This document shows positions 1 through 8,477 of a stretch of DNA of 64,000 nucleotides, piece by piece. The first letter of the stretch is position 1. The number at the start of each line of letters is the position of its first letter. The position numbers were made by a program, and so were the translations under genes. Where the stretch lies: the NCBI GenBank assembly GCA_947494545.1, contig CANLVH010000005.1, forward strand, positions 124,001 to 188,000. The letters are read 5' to 3'. Below the pieces are notes generated by a model, which searched no databases, had not been told where the DNA came from, and saw only the letters and a program-made list of their open reading frames with translations. The stretch is from an uncultured Mesonia sp. Lineage in GTDB: Bacteria > Bacteroidota > Bacteroidia > Flavobacteriales > Flavobacteriaceae.

Positions 1-596
1 TCCATAATCTCCCTAAGCAGTAAATAATTGGTATTGGAATACGCATATTTTTCGCCCGGGTCAAAATCTGCCGGTTGGTCGAGAATTAATTCTAGGTTCT
101 CTTTTCTACTTTCTTTGGGCTGTGCCCAATAATTTTTTGTATCTGTAAAGTTGGGTATTCCGCTTCTATGTTGCACTAACATTTTAATGGTAATTTTGTC
201 TGCATTTTCAATTCGTCCTGAGAGTTCCGGAAGATAATGGCTTACAGTTTGGTCTAAACTAAGCTTGCCTTTATTAACCAATTTTGTAATTGCCACGGCG
301 ACATAGAGTTTGCTTATACTCGCAATTTTAAATAAAGCATTAGCCTTGGCCGGTATTTTATTTTCTTTATCGTGCCAACCGGCAGCATAAAATTCTGGGG
401 GTTTTTCTGCTTTATCTACGTAAAGTAATATACCATTAAAACCGTTCTCCACAGCTTCATTTGCTTGTTCTTGCACTGTATTGGGTAACGGCAAAACCCA
501 AGCTTTTACAACAATCCACGGTACAAAAAACAAAGAAATAAACGTTGCTGTTAGTAGAACTATGGTAATTATTCGTTTTGTTTTTTTCTTTGTCAT
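1..596 (-). CDS. Serine hydrolase, class C beta-lactamase fold (3'-truncated)
   Basis: The ATG is at 596 and the frame is open to the window edge, giving 198 residues of a longer protein. Residues 9-36 form one hydrophobic N-terminal segment, so the protein is anchored in or exported across the inner membrane. The catalytic SxxK motif (S-I-S-K, about residues 93-96) and the second motif Y-S-N (about 186-188) place it in the beta-lactamase/D-alanyl-D-alanine carboxypeptidase family (Pfam Beta-lactamase). The third motif (KTG/HxG) would lie beyond the edge. Such proteins hydrolyse peptides or esters in the periplasm, and the substrate cannot be read from the sequence. It stands alone after a 230-base gap downstream of the trp operon. 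Confidence 0.85.
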   Translation of the reverse strand, partial: MTKKKTKRIITIVLLTATFISLFFVPWIVVKAWVLPLPNTVQEQANEAVENGFNGILLYVDKAEKPPEFYAAGWHDKENKIPAKANALFKIASISKLYVAVAITKLVNKGKLSLDQTVSHYLPELSGRIENADKITIKMLVQHRSGIPNFTDTKNYWAQPKESRKENLELILDQPADFDPGEKYAYSNTNYLLLREIM

Positions 597-826
597 TATT
601 TCTCAAGATTAGCAAACTTTTTAATAGTCCCTAAAATTTATACTGTATAAATATACGTCATTCTATAAAAAACAATCAAGAAAATAATTCATTAAGCTTA
701 CACGAAATTTTTCCGTAAAACGAAATTTTAAGTTTAATGTATAATGTTTAACCTTTAGGTTGTATATTACTCCCTAACAAACTATTCCACGAAAGTGTAA
801 AAACCAAAAACAATTTCTTTCTATTT

Positions 827-1831
827 TTAATTTAACACTTCTTTTAGCTTCTTAAGTTTAATCATAAGTTCTTCAAACTCTTTGTAATTAAGCGTTTGCT
901 GTCCGTCTGTTGCTGCTTTTTCGGGAGTTTTGTGTATCTCTACCAGCAAGCCATCTGCCCCGACGGCGGCTCCGGCTAGTGCCATTTGCGCGATGTGTTT
1001 TCTAATTCCTATTCCGTGCGACGGATCTACTACTACCGGCAAATGCGACTTCTCTTTTAAAATTGGAACAGCGTTTAAATCTAGGGTATTTCTATACGAA
1101 GTTTCAAAGGTTCTTATACCTCTTTCGCAAAGAATCAATTTTTCGTTGCCGGCTTTAAATACGTACTCAGCCGAATATAATAACTCGTCTATGGTGCCGC
1201 TGATTCCTCTTTTTAATAAAACGGGTTTGTCTATTTCTCCTAAGGCTTCCAGTAAATTGAAATTTTGTGCGTTTCTTGCTCCCACCTGAAAAATATCTAC
1301 ATAAGGTTGCATTTCTTTAATTTGCGCAGACTCCATCACTTCGGTAATAATTTTAATTCCTTTGCTTTGGCAAACTTGGTAAAACATTTTTAAGCCTTCT
1401 AAGCCAAGACCTCTAAAACTGTAAGGACTTGTTCTGGGTTTGTAAACGCCACCACGCATAATGCGAACATCGTTTGCCAAAAGTGTTTCTACGGTGTTTT
1501 GAATTTGCGCTTCGCTTTCAATACTGCAAGGTCCGGCCATCATACTCAGATCGCCATTGCCAATAGAAACGCCGTCGCCTAGGTTAATTACGCTGCTGTT
1601 TACTTTCCATTTATGGCTAACCATTTTGTGTTTTCCGCTAACGCGATGTACGTCTTTTATTCCTTTTAAATGCCCTATTTTCCGAATGTCAAATTCTTGT
1701 TTCGGAGTGCAGATAAGGTAAATGCCTACTTGGGTTTGCACCGGATAAAACGCAATATTTAATTGCTTTAATACTTGCTCAAGCGTCTGTCTTTGGGAGT
1801 CTTGTATGTTTTGTTTTAACTGAATAATCAT
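827..1831 (-). CDS. aroF: DAHP synthase (3-deoxy-7-phosphoheptulonate synthase)
   Basis: This enzyme joins phosphoenolpyruvate and erythrose 4-phosphate, the first step of the shikimate pathway. The 334-residue protein has an N-terminal ferredoxin-like regulatory domain (about residues 1-75) followed by the catalytic barrel, as in the Thermotoga-type (AroF/Ibeta) family. Visible active-site motifs are AGPCSIES, KPRTSPYSFRG, QVGARNAQNF and VDPSHGIG. It lies 3 bases after trpA as the last gene of the trp operon, so the pathway's entry enzyme is co-transcribed with its Trp-specific branch and falls under the same attenuators. No chorismate mutase domain is visible. The product is secure; the symbol follows the usual naming of this subfamily. 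Confidence 0.93.
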   Translation of the reverse strand: MIIQLKQNIQDSQRQTLEQVLKQLNIAFYPVQTQVGIYLICTPKQEFDIRKIGHLKGIKDVHRVSGKHKMVSHKWKVNSSVINLGDGVSIGNGDLSMMAGPCSIESEAQIQNTVETLLANDVRIMRGGVYKPRTSPYSFRGLGLEGLKMFYQVCQSKGIKIITEVMESAQIKEMQPYVDIFQVGARNAQNFNLLEALGEIDKPVLLKRGISGTIDELLYSAEYVFKAGNEKLILCERGIRTFETSYRNTLDLNAVPILKEKSHLPVVVDPSHGIGIRKHIAQMALAGAAVGADGLLVEIHKTPEKAATDGQQTLNYKEFEELMIKLKKLKEVLN

Positions 1832-1834
1832 AAT

Positions 1835-2602
1835 TTAGTTTTTTGGCCGAATAGATTGCACAAAGCTTTTGATGTCTTGCGGTAAATTCTGGCTGTTTTT
1901 GATGTGTTTGATAAATGCGCTGCCAATAATTCCGCCGGAAGTGTAGGTTGCAGCAAAGTCAAAATCTTCTTTTTTACTAATATTGAATCCTAGCATTAAC
2001 GGCTTGTTGAGATTCATTTTCTTAAGTTGGTTTAAATACTCTTTGGCGGCTTGCATACCGGTTTCCTTACCCGTGGTGCTAGAACTGCTTACGGCATAAA
2101 TAAAAGAAGTGCTGCATTTATCTATATACCTAATGCGTTCTTCGCTGGTTTCGGGAGTTACCAAAAAGATTATGGAAAGTCCGTATTGTTCAAAAATCGC
2201 TTGGTATTTTTCTTGATAGATATTTATAGGAAGATCTGGCAAAATTACGCCCGCTATTCCCGCTTTTTTACATTTTTCGCAAAATTTTTCAATGCCATAC
2301 TGAAAAACCGCGTTAAAATAACCCATCATTATTTTAGGGATTTTAGAAGTGGATTTTTCTAATTGCTGAAAGATTAAATCTGTTGTAATTCCGTTTTTAA
2401 TAGCAATAGCACTGCTTTCTTGAATTGTTGGTCCATCGCTTAACGGATCTGAATAAGGCATTCCTATTTCTACCATATCTACTCCGGCTTCTTCTAAAGC
2501 AGACAAAATTTGCGGCATGCTGTTTAGTTTCGGAAAACCTGCTGTGAAATAAATATTCAGTAAAGCTTCTTTTTTATTGTTGAATAATTCCTGTAAAGTC
2601 AT
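1835..2602 (-). CDS. trpA: Tryptophan synthase alpha subunit
   Basis: TrpA cleaves indole-3-glycerol phosphate to indole and glyceraldehyde 3-phosphate, and passes indole to TrpB through a tunnel. The 255-residue TIM barrel carries the catalytic Glu and Asp in the motifs EIGMPYSDPLSDGPTIQ and LPDLPI, and phosphate-binding glycines near the C-terminus (GFNISK, GGIIGSA). The length is normal. It begins 3 bases after the trpB stop and ends 3 bases before the DAHP synthase start, so it belongs to one polycistronic unit. Confidence 0.97.
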   Translation of the reverse strand: MTLQELFNNKKEALLNIYFTAGFPKLNSMPQILSALEEAGVDMVEIGMPYSDPLSDGPTIQESSAIAIKNGITTDLIFQQLEKSTSKIPKIMMGYFNAVFQYGIEKFCEKCKKAGIAGVILPDLPINIYQEKYQAIFEQYGLSIIFLVTPETSEERIRYIDKCSTSFIYAVSSSSTTGKETGMQAAKEYLNQLKKMNLNKPLMLGFNISKKEDFDFAATYTSGGIIGSAFIKHIKNSQNLPQDIKSFVQSIRPKN

Positions 2603-2605
2603 TTT

Positions 2606-3772
2606 TTACAAATTTTTGGTTAGGGTTTCTAAATCTTTATCGCCTCTACCGCTTAGGTTTATAATGATTTTATCGGTTGGTTCTATTTGCATTTTATCGA
2701 GGTAAGCCAAGGCATGCGCAGATTCTAATGCCGGAATAATTCCTTCTGTTTTAGACAAAAAATGCGCTGCGTCCAAGGCTTCTTTATCGGTTACATTATC
2801 ATATTTCACACGCTCGGTTTTATGCAAATGTGCGTGCTGCGGACCAATACCGGGATAATCCAATCCCGCCGAAATACTATACGGTTCTACCACTTGCCCA
2901 TCTGCGGTTTGCAATAAAGTAGTCATACAGGCGTGTAATACGCCTTGTTTTCCTAAAGCCAAAGTTGCCGCGGTATCTGTTGTATCTATTCCTTTGCCGG
3001 CAGCTTCCACGCCTATTAGTTGTACATTTTCGTTGTATAAATAATGATAAAAAGCGCCAATTGCGTTACTGCCGCCGCCAATGCAAGCAATAATGTGTGT
3101 AGGATTTTCGTTTAACTGCTTTTTAATTTCTTCACTAATAACCGACTGAAATCGTGCTACCATATCTGGATACGGATGCGGCCCCACCACAGAACCAATA
3201 ATATAATGCGTATTTTTAGGGTTGTTAATCCAATCTCTTATTGCTTCGTTTGTAGCATCTTTAAGGGTTTTGCTACCACTATTTACCGGTATTATTTCTG
3301 CTCCCAACATTTTCATGCGTGCTACGTTGGGGGCTTGTCTTTTAATATCTTTTGCGCCCATATATACAAAACATTGCATCCCCATTAATGCGCAAGCTGT
3401 AGCGGTTGCCACCCCGTGTTGTCCGGCGCCGGTTTCTGCAATAATTCTAGTTTTGTTTAACTTCTTGGCCAACAATATTTGTCCTAAAGCATTGTTTATT
3501 TTATGCGCTCCGGTGTGGCATAAATCTTCTCTTTTAAGATAAATAGCTGCACCGTAATGTTCGCTTAATCTTTTAGCAAAATAAAGCGGCGTTGGTCTGC
3601 CCACATAGTCGTGCAAAAGCTGCTTTAATTCTTTTTGAAATTCTTGCGACGCTGTTATTGCTATATAAGATTCTTGTAATTCTTTTATATTGGGATAAAG
3701 CATTTCGGGGATAAAAGCTCCGCCGTATTCGCCATAAAATCCGTTTTTATTTACTTGATATGTCTGTTTCAT
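2606..3772 (-). CDS. trpB: Tryptophan synthase beta subunit
   Basis: TrpB is the PLP-dependent subunit that condenses indole with L-serine to give L-tryptophan. The 388-residue protein starts with the typical [15 protein letters not shown] segment. It shows the PLP lysine in [13 protein letters not shown], the substrate motif ETGAGQHG, and the PLP phosphate loop GGGSNAIG. Family and length fit TrpB1, not the longer TrpB2 form. The start codon lies inside the end of trpF, a 26-bp overlap, which suggests translational coupling. Its partner gene trpA follows directly. Confidence 0.97.
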   Translation of the reverse strand: MKQTYQVNKNGFYGEYGGAFIPEMLYPNIKELQESYIAITASQEFQKELKQLLHDYVGRPTPLYFAKRLSEHYGAAIYLKREDLCHTGAHKINNALGQILLAKKLNKTRIIAETGAGQHGVATATACALMGMQCFVYMGAKDIKRQAPNVARMKMLGAEIIPVNSGSKTLKDATNEAIRDWINNPKNTHYIIGSVVGPHPYPDMVARFQSVISEEIKKQLNENPTHIIACIGGGSNAIGAFYHYLYNENVQLIGVEAAGKGIDTTDTAATLALGKQGVLHACMTTLLQTADGQVVEPYSISAGLDYPGIGPQHAHLHKTERVKYDNVTDKEALDAAHFLSKTEGIIPALESAHALAYLDKMQIEPTDKIIINLSGRGDKDLETLTKNL

Positions 3773-4385
3773 TTTTTAGTTTTTTTATCATTGTTTTTAC
3801 TAACTTCTCGTCTTTTAATCCGGGTTCTATTTCAAACTTGCTGTTGATGTCTATTACTTCCAGTTGCGGAATTTCTAAAGCTTTAATATTTTCTACATCT
3901 TCGGGACCTATGCCTCCGCTTAAAATAAATGGCTTGGTTTCTTTATAGTTTTTTAAAATTTTCCAATCAAATTTATAGCCGTTTCCGCCATAGCTTTTGC
4001 CTTGTGTATCGAATAAAAAATAATCTACAAAAGGGGTAAATGGGCGAATACTGCTCCAATCAAAATCGGGGTGAACACGTATAGCTTTAATGATTTTTAT
4101 ACCGGTATTAAAAATTTCCTTAACGGAATTCAACGACTCGTCTCCGTGAAGTTGTACATAATCTAAATCATAATTTTCTACTAAGGTTTTGATTTCCTTT
4201 ACGGAACTATTCACAAAAACCCCTACATTTTTGCAGGCGCTTTTATTTAGGAACGAAGCCGAAAGTTTTTCTTCTACATAGCGTGGTGATTTTTTATAGA
4301 AAATAAAGCCCATAAAATTCGGTTTGCTTTGCTGAATTGCCTGTATGTTTTTCGGGTATTTCATTCCGCAGACTTTTATCTTCAT
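3747..4385 (-). CDS. trpF: Phosphoribosylanthranilate isomerase
   Basis: TrpF carries out the Amadori rearrangement of N-(5-phosphoribosyl)anthranilate to CdRP. The 212-residue barrel begins with KVCGMK, which holds the catalytic cysteine, and has the second acid in FDTQG (the catalytic Asp region) and [11 protein letters not shown] for phosphate binding. Its ATG overlaps the end of trpC by 4 bases and its tail overlaps trpB by 26 bases. TrpF and TrpC are separate genes here, not fused as in enterobacteria. Confidence 0.96.
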   Translation of the reverse strand: MKIKVCGMKYPKNIQAIQQSKPNFMGFIFYKKSPRYVEEKLSASFLNKSACKNVGVFVNSSVKEIKTLVENYDLDYVQLHGDESLNSVKEIFNTGIKIIKAIRVHPDFDWSSIRPFTPFVDYFLFDTQGKSYGGNGYKFDWKILKNYKETKPFILSGGIGPEDVENIKALEIPQLEVIDINSKFEIEPGLKDEKLVKTMIKKLKNETDISSK

Positions 4386-5179
4386 TTTTCTAAAGAATTG
4401 TAGCTATCTATTAATTGTTTGCACGCTCTACCGGGCTCGTCGTGTTGCATAAAAAAACCACCTATAAGAAAAGCATCGTATCCGGCAGCTTTTAACTTTT
4501 GAATCTGGCCAGCTTCTGCTATTCCGCTTTCACTAATTTTTATAAGTTCTTTGGGTAAATATTCCAACAATTGCATACTCTTAGCAATATCTGTAGTGAA
4601 ATTGTTTAGGTTTCTATTATTCACACCAATAATATCTACATACGCATTGGTATGGCTAGCAATTTCTTCTTTGTTGCTCACTTCTAACAAAACTTCTAAA
4701 CCTAAACTTTTTGCAAAAGCAGCAAGCTCTTTACATTGTTGCGGACTCAAACACGCAGCGATAAGCAAGATGCAATCTGCACCAATACTTTTTGCTTCTA
4801 CTAACTGGTATTCGTCTATAATAAAATCTTTTCGCAGGATAGGACAGTAATTAAACTTCCGCGCTATTTCTAAATCTTGGTTGGTACCGCCAAAATATTT
4901 GGTATCGGTAAGCACCGATAATGCCGAAGCACCGGATTGCATATAGGCAATACTCAGTTTTTCTACATCAATTTTATCGTTTATCACTTTAGCGCTAGGG
5001 GAGCTTCTTTTTATTTCGGCAATAATTCCTACTCTATCCTCTCTTTGTAGGTAAGATTTCATAGAAATAGGTTGCGAGTCAAAAAAGATGCTTTGCTCTA
5101 AACGTTTTATCGGATTTAATGCTTTTGCCTCTTGCACCACATTTTTTTTGTGGGCTACTATTGTGTCTAAAATACTCAT
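4382..5179 (-). CDS. trpC: Indole-3-glycerol-phosphate synthase
   Basis: TrpC closes the indole ring by decarboxylating CdRP to indole-3-glycerol phosphate. The 265-residue barrel has the signature EIKRSSPSAKVI near residue 55, the catalytic lysine in LRKDFIID, a glutamate in LLEVSNKEE, the GVNNRNL segment, and a phosphate site (ISESGI, FLIGGFFM). It overlaps trpD and trpF by 4 bases on either side, the ATGA type of junction that usually means coupled translation. Confidence 0.97.
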   Translation of the reverse strand: MSILDTIVAHKKNVVQEAKALNPIKRLEQSIFFDSQPISMKSYLQREDRVGIIAEIKRSSPSAKVINDKIDVEKLSIAYMQSGASALSVLTDTKYFGGTNQDLEIARKFNYCPILRKDFIIDEYQLVEAKSIGADCILLIAACLSPQQCKELAAFAKSLGLEVLLEVSNKEEIASHTNAYVDIIGVNNRNLNNFTTDIAKSMQLLEYLPKELIKISESGIAEAGQIQKLKAAGYDAFLIGGFFMQHDEPGRACKQLIDSYNSLEK

Positions 5180-6165
5180 ACTGCTACTAAGGTTTTAAAA
5201 GATTGATAAGCGGCTTTGCTTTGTAAAGACCGGCTTGCTATGTCTATCGCGGTCGCGTAGTCTTGGTTTTTATGAAAACATTGTATGGCCATTGCCGCAT
5301 TTGCAATTACGGCTGTGTTTTGTGCTTCTGTTCCTTCTCCCTTCAGTATAGAAACAAACATTTCTGCAGATTCTTTAATGGCTGCTCCGCCTTTTAATTG
5401 GTTAGGATTTAGTTTGCTTTCAGTAACTTCTAAGGGATTTAATAAATACTCTTTCTCCGGACTTATAACCTTAGCGGAATTGGTTAAACTGATTTCATCG
5501 TAACCGTCTAATGAATGTACAATGCGATACGAAATAGCTTCTTGCTCATAAATGTATTTGTAATAACGCTGCAATTGCAACGAAAAAACGCCTACCAATT
5601 GCTTTTTAGGAAAAGAAGGATTTACCATTGGTCCCAGCATATTAAAAAAAGTACGCACCCCGATATTTTTACGGATGGGCGCAACCTCTTTCATAGCCGG
5701 ATGAAAAAGCGGCGCGTGCAAAAAGCAAATTCCGCTTTTATCTAATTGTGTTTTTAGCTTGTCCTGATCTTTCGTAAAACGATAGCCCAAATATTCCATT
5801 ACATTAGACGAACCGCAAGTAGAACTCACGCCATAATTTCCGTGTTTGGCGACTTTGTATCCCGCGCCGGCAACTAAAAAGGAAGCCAAAGTGCTTATGT
5901 TAAAAGTATTCTTATTATCGCCACCTGTTCCGCATAAATCTATGGGATCAAATTCGTCTAAATTAATAGGGATGCAGCGTTCTTGCAGGCAATTTCTAAA
6001 GCCCGTAAGCTCTTCTACACTTATATTTCTCATTTTAAATACACTAAGAAAAGCAGTGATTTCAAACGGATTGTACTTTCCTTCAGAAATTTCTCCCAAA
6101 ATAGCATGGGCTTCTTTTTTGCTTAAATATTGCTGATTAAATAATTTTTCTAATACTCTTTTCAT
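5176..6165 (-). CDS. trpD: Anthranilate phosphoribosyltransferase
   Basis: TrpD transfers phosphoribose from PRPP to anthranilate. The 329-residue protein shows the PRPP-binding glycine motif DLCGTGGDNKNTFNIST, the KHGNYGVSSTCGSSNVME segment, and the anthranilate/Mg region (HSLDGYDEISL). The length matches stand-alone TrpD, with no TrpG fusion. It overlaps trpG and trpC by 4 bases each. Confidence 0.97.
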   Translation of the reverse strand: MKRVLEKLFNQQYLSKKEAHAILGEISEGKYNPFEITAFLSVFKMRNISVEELTGFRNCLQERCIPINLDEFDPIDLCGTGGDNKNTFNISTLASFLVAGAGYKVAKHGNYGVSSTCGSSNVMEYLGYRFTKDQDKLKTQLDKSGICFLHAPLFHPAMKEVAPIRKNIGVRTFFNMLGPMVNPSFPKKQLVGVFSLQLQRYYKYIYEQEAISYRIVHSLDGYDEISLTNSAKVISPEKEYLLNPLEVTESKLNPNQLKGGAAIKESAEMFVSILKGEGTEAQNTAVIANAAMAIQCFHKNQDYATAIDIASRSLQSKAAYQSFKTLVAV

Positions 6166-6740
6166 TGCTTTCGGTTTCTACAAATGCTTAAAAAATTTTG
6201 TACGATTAAAACGCCTTCGGGCGTTAAGACACTCTCCGGGTGAAATTGTATTCCGTAAAGGTTTTGTTCTATATTTTGAATAGCCATAATGCTGTTATCG
6301 TCGGCTAGTGCTGTGATTTCAAAATTTGGATTACTTGCCGTAGCTACATCCCAGGAATGGTATCTTCCTGCTTGAAAAGTTTGTGGAAGGTTTTTAAAAA
6401 TGCTACTTTCTTTGCTTAAAGTAACGGCAGATTGCACCCCGTGGTAAACTTTATCTAATATTCTAAGTTTGCTGCCTAAATATTCTGCAATTGCTTGGTG
6501 TCCCAAACAAACACCAAAAAGCGGAACTTTACCTGCGCAGGTTTCTATAATTGCGCTTAAATTCCCGGCATCTTTAGGGATCCCCGGTCCGGGCGATAGA
6601 ATAATAGCATCATATTCTAAACATTGCTCTGGCGTAATTTTATCGTTTCTATACACCTCAACTTCTTCGGAATCTTGCCGTAAAATGTACACCAAGTTAT
6701 AGGTAAAACTATCGTAATTATCTATTACTGCTATTCTCAT
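6162..6740 (-). CDS. trpG: Anthranilate synthase glutaminase subunit
   Basis: TrpG is the class I glutamine amidotransferase that supplies ammonia to TrpE. The 192-residue protein has the oxyanion loop SPGPGIP, the nucleophile elbow GVCLGHQAI, and the His/Glu pair in QFHPESVLTPEG. In many bacteria a TrpG-like subunit also serves p-aminobenzoate synthase, and I see no separate pabA in this window. It overlaps trpE and trpD by 4 bases. Confidence 0.96.
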   Translation of the reverse strand: MRIAVIDNYDSFTYNLVYILRQDSEEVEVYRNDKITPEQCLEYDAIILSPGPGIPKDAGNLSAIIETCAGKVPLFGVCLGHQAIAEYLGSKLRILDKVYHGVQSAVTLSKESSIFKNLPQTFQAGRYHSWDVATASNPNFEITALADDNSIMAIQNIEQNLYGIQFHPESVLTPEGVLIVQNFLSICRNRKQ

Positions 6741-8149
6741 ATTTCTTTTGCTTTTTTAATGGCTTTTCTAATGGCTGCCACTTTATTATCTACTTCTTGC
6801 AATTCGCCTTCCGGCGTACTATCTGTAACAATTCCTGCTCCGGCTTGATACACCAAAGTGTTGTTTTTGCTTAGTAAAGACCTAATAATTATCGCATGGT
6901 TAATGCTGCCATCAAAGCCTATAAAACCAATAGCACCGCCATAAAAATTTCTTTTGACGTTTTCGTTTTCGGCAATAATTTCAAGAGCTTTGTATTTGGG
7001 TGCTCCCGAAAGTGTACCCGCGGGAAAAGTACCTGCGTAAATATCGAGTCCATTTTTATCTTGAAAAAGTTTCCCGGAAACCTTGCTTACCATATGAATT
7101 ACGTGCGAGAAATATTGAATTTCTGCATACTTATCTATTTGTACACTTTCTGCATTTTTACTCAAATCGTTTCTTGCCAAATCTACCAGCATTACGTGCT
7201 CAGACATTTCTTTGGCATTTTGTTTTAAGGCTTTTGCACGTTTGGCATCTTCCTCTTGACTACCGCTCCGCAAAACAGTACCGGCAATTGGATTTATAGA
7301 TGCGATACCTTTATTTACTTGCAGTTGCGCTTCCGGCGAAGAACCAAAGATCTTAAAATCGCCATAATCAAAATAAAAAAGGTACGGCGACGGATTGATG
7401 CTTCTTAAGCTTCTGTACAAGTTAAAATCGTCTCCTTTGAATTTCTGTTGAAACTCTCGCGAAAGAACCACCTGAAACGTATCGCCCAGTTTACAGTGTT
7501 TTATACCTGTACGAACCATTTCTTTATATTCTTCGTTGCTGGTATTGGCAGTTTCTTTTCCTACGGCTTCAAAACTGAAATTGGGCAAATTATTTATTTG
7601 CAATAGTTGTAGTATATAATCAATTCCATCATCAGAGATTTTTGCTTGGTTTACTTGGTTTTGCGAGATGTAGAGTTCGTTTTTAAAGTGATCAAAAACC
7701 AATACGTACTTAAAGAATTGGTATTTTAAATCGGGATTATCCTTTAAGCTATTGGTAGGATTTTCTAACACAATATCTTCCATATATTGCACAGCTTCAA
7801 AAGCCGAATAACCCCACAAACCTTGTACATTAAACGGCAAATTAGTTTTGCTGTTTTTAAATTGCGAAACAAAATCTTGAAAAGCAGTAAAAATCTCCCT
7901 AGCTTGCTCCACTTTTTTGCTTACGACTTCTTGGTTTGGAAAGTTATAGCTATAAGTATTTGCCTTGGCTTCAAAGCCGGCAATAGGTTCTAAGCAAATA
8001 AAGCTTTTGCTATCTGTGCGGTCGTGATAGTCTGCACTTTCCAGTAAAAAAGCATTGGGAAAGTGGTCTCTAAGTTTGTTATACATAGCAACCGGCGTGT
8101 GCAAATCTGCTACTATTTTTTTGTAATGTGTGTGTATTTTATAATTCAT
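6737..8149 (-). CDS. trpE: Anthranilate synthase component I
   Basis: TrpE makes anthranilate from chorismate with ammonia from TrpG. I place the start at the ATG at 8149, giving 470 residues beginning MNYKIHTHYKK. The longer frame from 8182 would begin inside the terminator hairpin of the second attenuator and adds nothing family-like. The N-terminal domain carries the tryptophan-binding LLES motif (residues 35-38), so feedback inhibition by Trp is expected. The C-terminal chorismate-binding domain shows the signature motifs PIAGT, LVDLARNDL, GTFPAGTLSGAPK and YGGAIG. It is the first structural gene of the operon, 19 bases after the U-tract of the attenuator terminator. Confidence 0.96.
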   Translation of the reverse strand: MNYKIHTHYKKIVADLHTPVAMYNKLRDHFPNAFLLESADYHDRTDSKSFICLEPIAGFEAKANTYSYNFPNQEVVSKKVEQAREIFTAFQDFVSQFKNSKTNLPFNVQGLWGYSAFEAVQYMEDIVLENPTNSLKDNPDLKYQFFKYVLVFDHFKNELYISQNQVNQAKISDDGIDYILQLLQINNLPNFSFEAVGKETANTSNEEYKEMVRTGIKHCKLGDTFQVVLSREFQQKFKGDDFNLYRSLRSINPSPYLFYFDYGDFKIFGSSPEAQLQVNKGIASINPIAGTVLRSGSQEEDAKRAKALKQNAKEMSEHVMLVDLARNDLSKNAESVQIDKYAEIQYFSHVIHMVSKVSGKLFQDKNGLDIYAGTFPAGTLSGAPKYKALEIIAENENVKRNFYGGAIGFIGFDGSINHAIIIRSLLSKNNTLVYQAGAGIVTDSTPEGELQEVDNKVAAIRKAIKKAKEI

Positions 8150-8167
8150 TTTCAAAAGTTTAGCAAT

Positions 8168-8194
8168 AAAAAAAGCCTGCAAGAAGCAGGCTTT
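8168..8194 (-). terminator. trp attenuator terminator 2
   Basis: On the minus strand a perfect 9-bp stem, AAAGCCTGC, pairs with GCAGGCTTT around a 5-base loop (TTCTT) and runs into a T tract. It lies between leader peptide 2 and trpE. The loop and stem contain CTTCT, complementary to AGAAG at 8221-8225 just after the leader stop, which would form the competing antiterminator. A small hairpin, TTAGAA (8237-8242) with TTCTGA (8225-8230), follows the Trp codons and can act as the 1:2 structure. Confidence 0.88.
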
Positions 8195-8224
8195 GTTAAA
8201 TAATTTATATTCAATAGCGTCTTC

Positions 8225-8284
8225 TCAGAATTTCCGTTCTAAAAAGCACCACCACCAAGTATTGTTTGTTTTTATTGTATTCAT
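8225..8284 (-). CDS. trpL: trp operon leader peptide 2 (WWW)
   Basis: This 19-residue ORF encodes MNTIKTNNTWWWCFLERKF, with three consecutive TGG codons at 8249-8257. Trp is otherwise a rare residue, so three in a row directly ahead of a terminator and the trp genes is the hallmark of ribosome-mediated attenuation. With enough charged tRNA-Trp the ribosome finishes and the terminator at 8168-8194 forms. With scarcity it stalls and the antiterminator forms. The start is preceded by an A/T-rich stretch rather than a Shine-Dalgarno sequence, normal for Bacteroidota. Confidence 0.9.
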   Translation of the reverse strand: MNTIKTNNTWWWCFLERKF

Positions 8285-8299
8285 TTTAAATTTATTCAA

Positions 8300-8330
8300 A
8301 AAAAAGACCTGCAGGAAGCAGGTCTTTTTT
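8300..8330 (-). terminator. trp attenuator terminator 1
   Basis: A GACCTGC/GCAGGTC stem (8306-8312 with 8318-8324) is extended by A6/T6 tracts, which makes it a potential terminator in both directions. On the minus strand it lies between leader peptide 1 and leader peptide 2, so it should act as the first of two regulated terminators. GCTTCC within its loop and stem (8314-8319) is complementary to GGAAGC at 8351-8356, which gives an antiterminator. The loop/stem core resembles terminator 2 (CTGCTTCyTGCAGG), suggesting duplication. Confidence 0.87.
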
Positions 8331-8356
8331 TATATTATATAGATATAACGGCTTCC

Positions 8357-8413
8357 TTAAATAGTAAAATATTTAAGCCACCAGTTATTTTTATTTATCG
8401 CGTTGTTTATCAT
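8357..8413 (-). CDS. trp operon leader peptide 1 (WW)
   Basis: This 18-residue ORF encodes MINNAINKNNWWLKYFTI, with two adjacent TGG codons at 8378-8383. Directly after the Trp codons, CTTAAAT (8371-8377) pairs with ATTTAAG (8356-8362), the classical 1:2 pause/shield hairpin. The second strand of that hairpin overlaps GGAAGC (8351-8356), which can instead pair with terminator 1. A ribosome stalled at the Trp codons would mask segment 1 and free segment 2. The ATG begins only 5 bases after a TATATTTG -7 box, so this leader mRNA may be leaderless. Confidence 0.85.
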   Translation of the reverse strand: MINNAINKNNWWLKYFTI

Positions 8414-8418
8414 TGCCA

Positions 8419-8426
8419 CAAATATA
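8419..8426 (-). promoter_or_regulatory. trp operon -7 promoter element
   Basis: TATATTTG on the minus strand is an exact match to the Bacteroidota -7 consensus TAnnTTTG and is the only such match directly before leader peptide 1. I do not see a convincing -33 TTTG at the expected distance. The predicted transcription start falls at or just before the leader 1 ATG. Confidence 0.6.
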
Positions 8427-8477
8427 AAGTTATTTATTCTAACTAGTAAAATATTTTTTTACTTTTTTTTACATTAC

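Noticed and set aside
8150-8182. Longer trpE start at 8182
   Set aside because: It begins inside the attenuator terminator hairpin, and the extra residues do not resemble TrpE.
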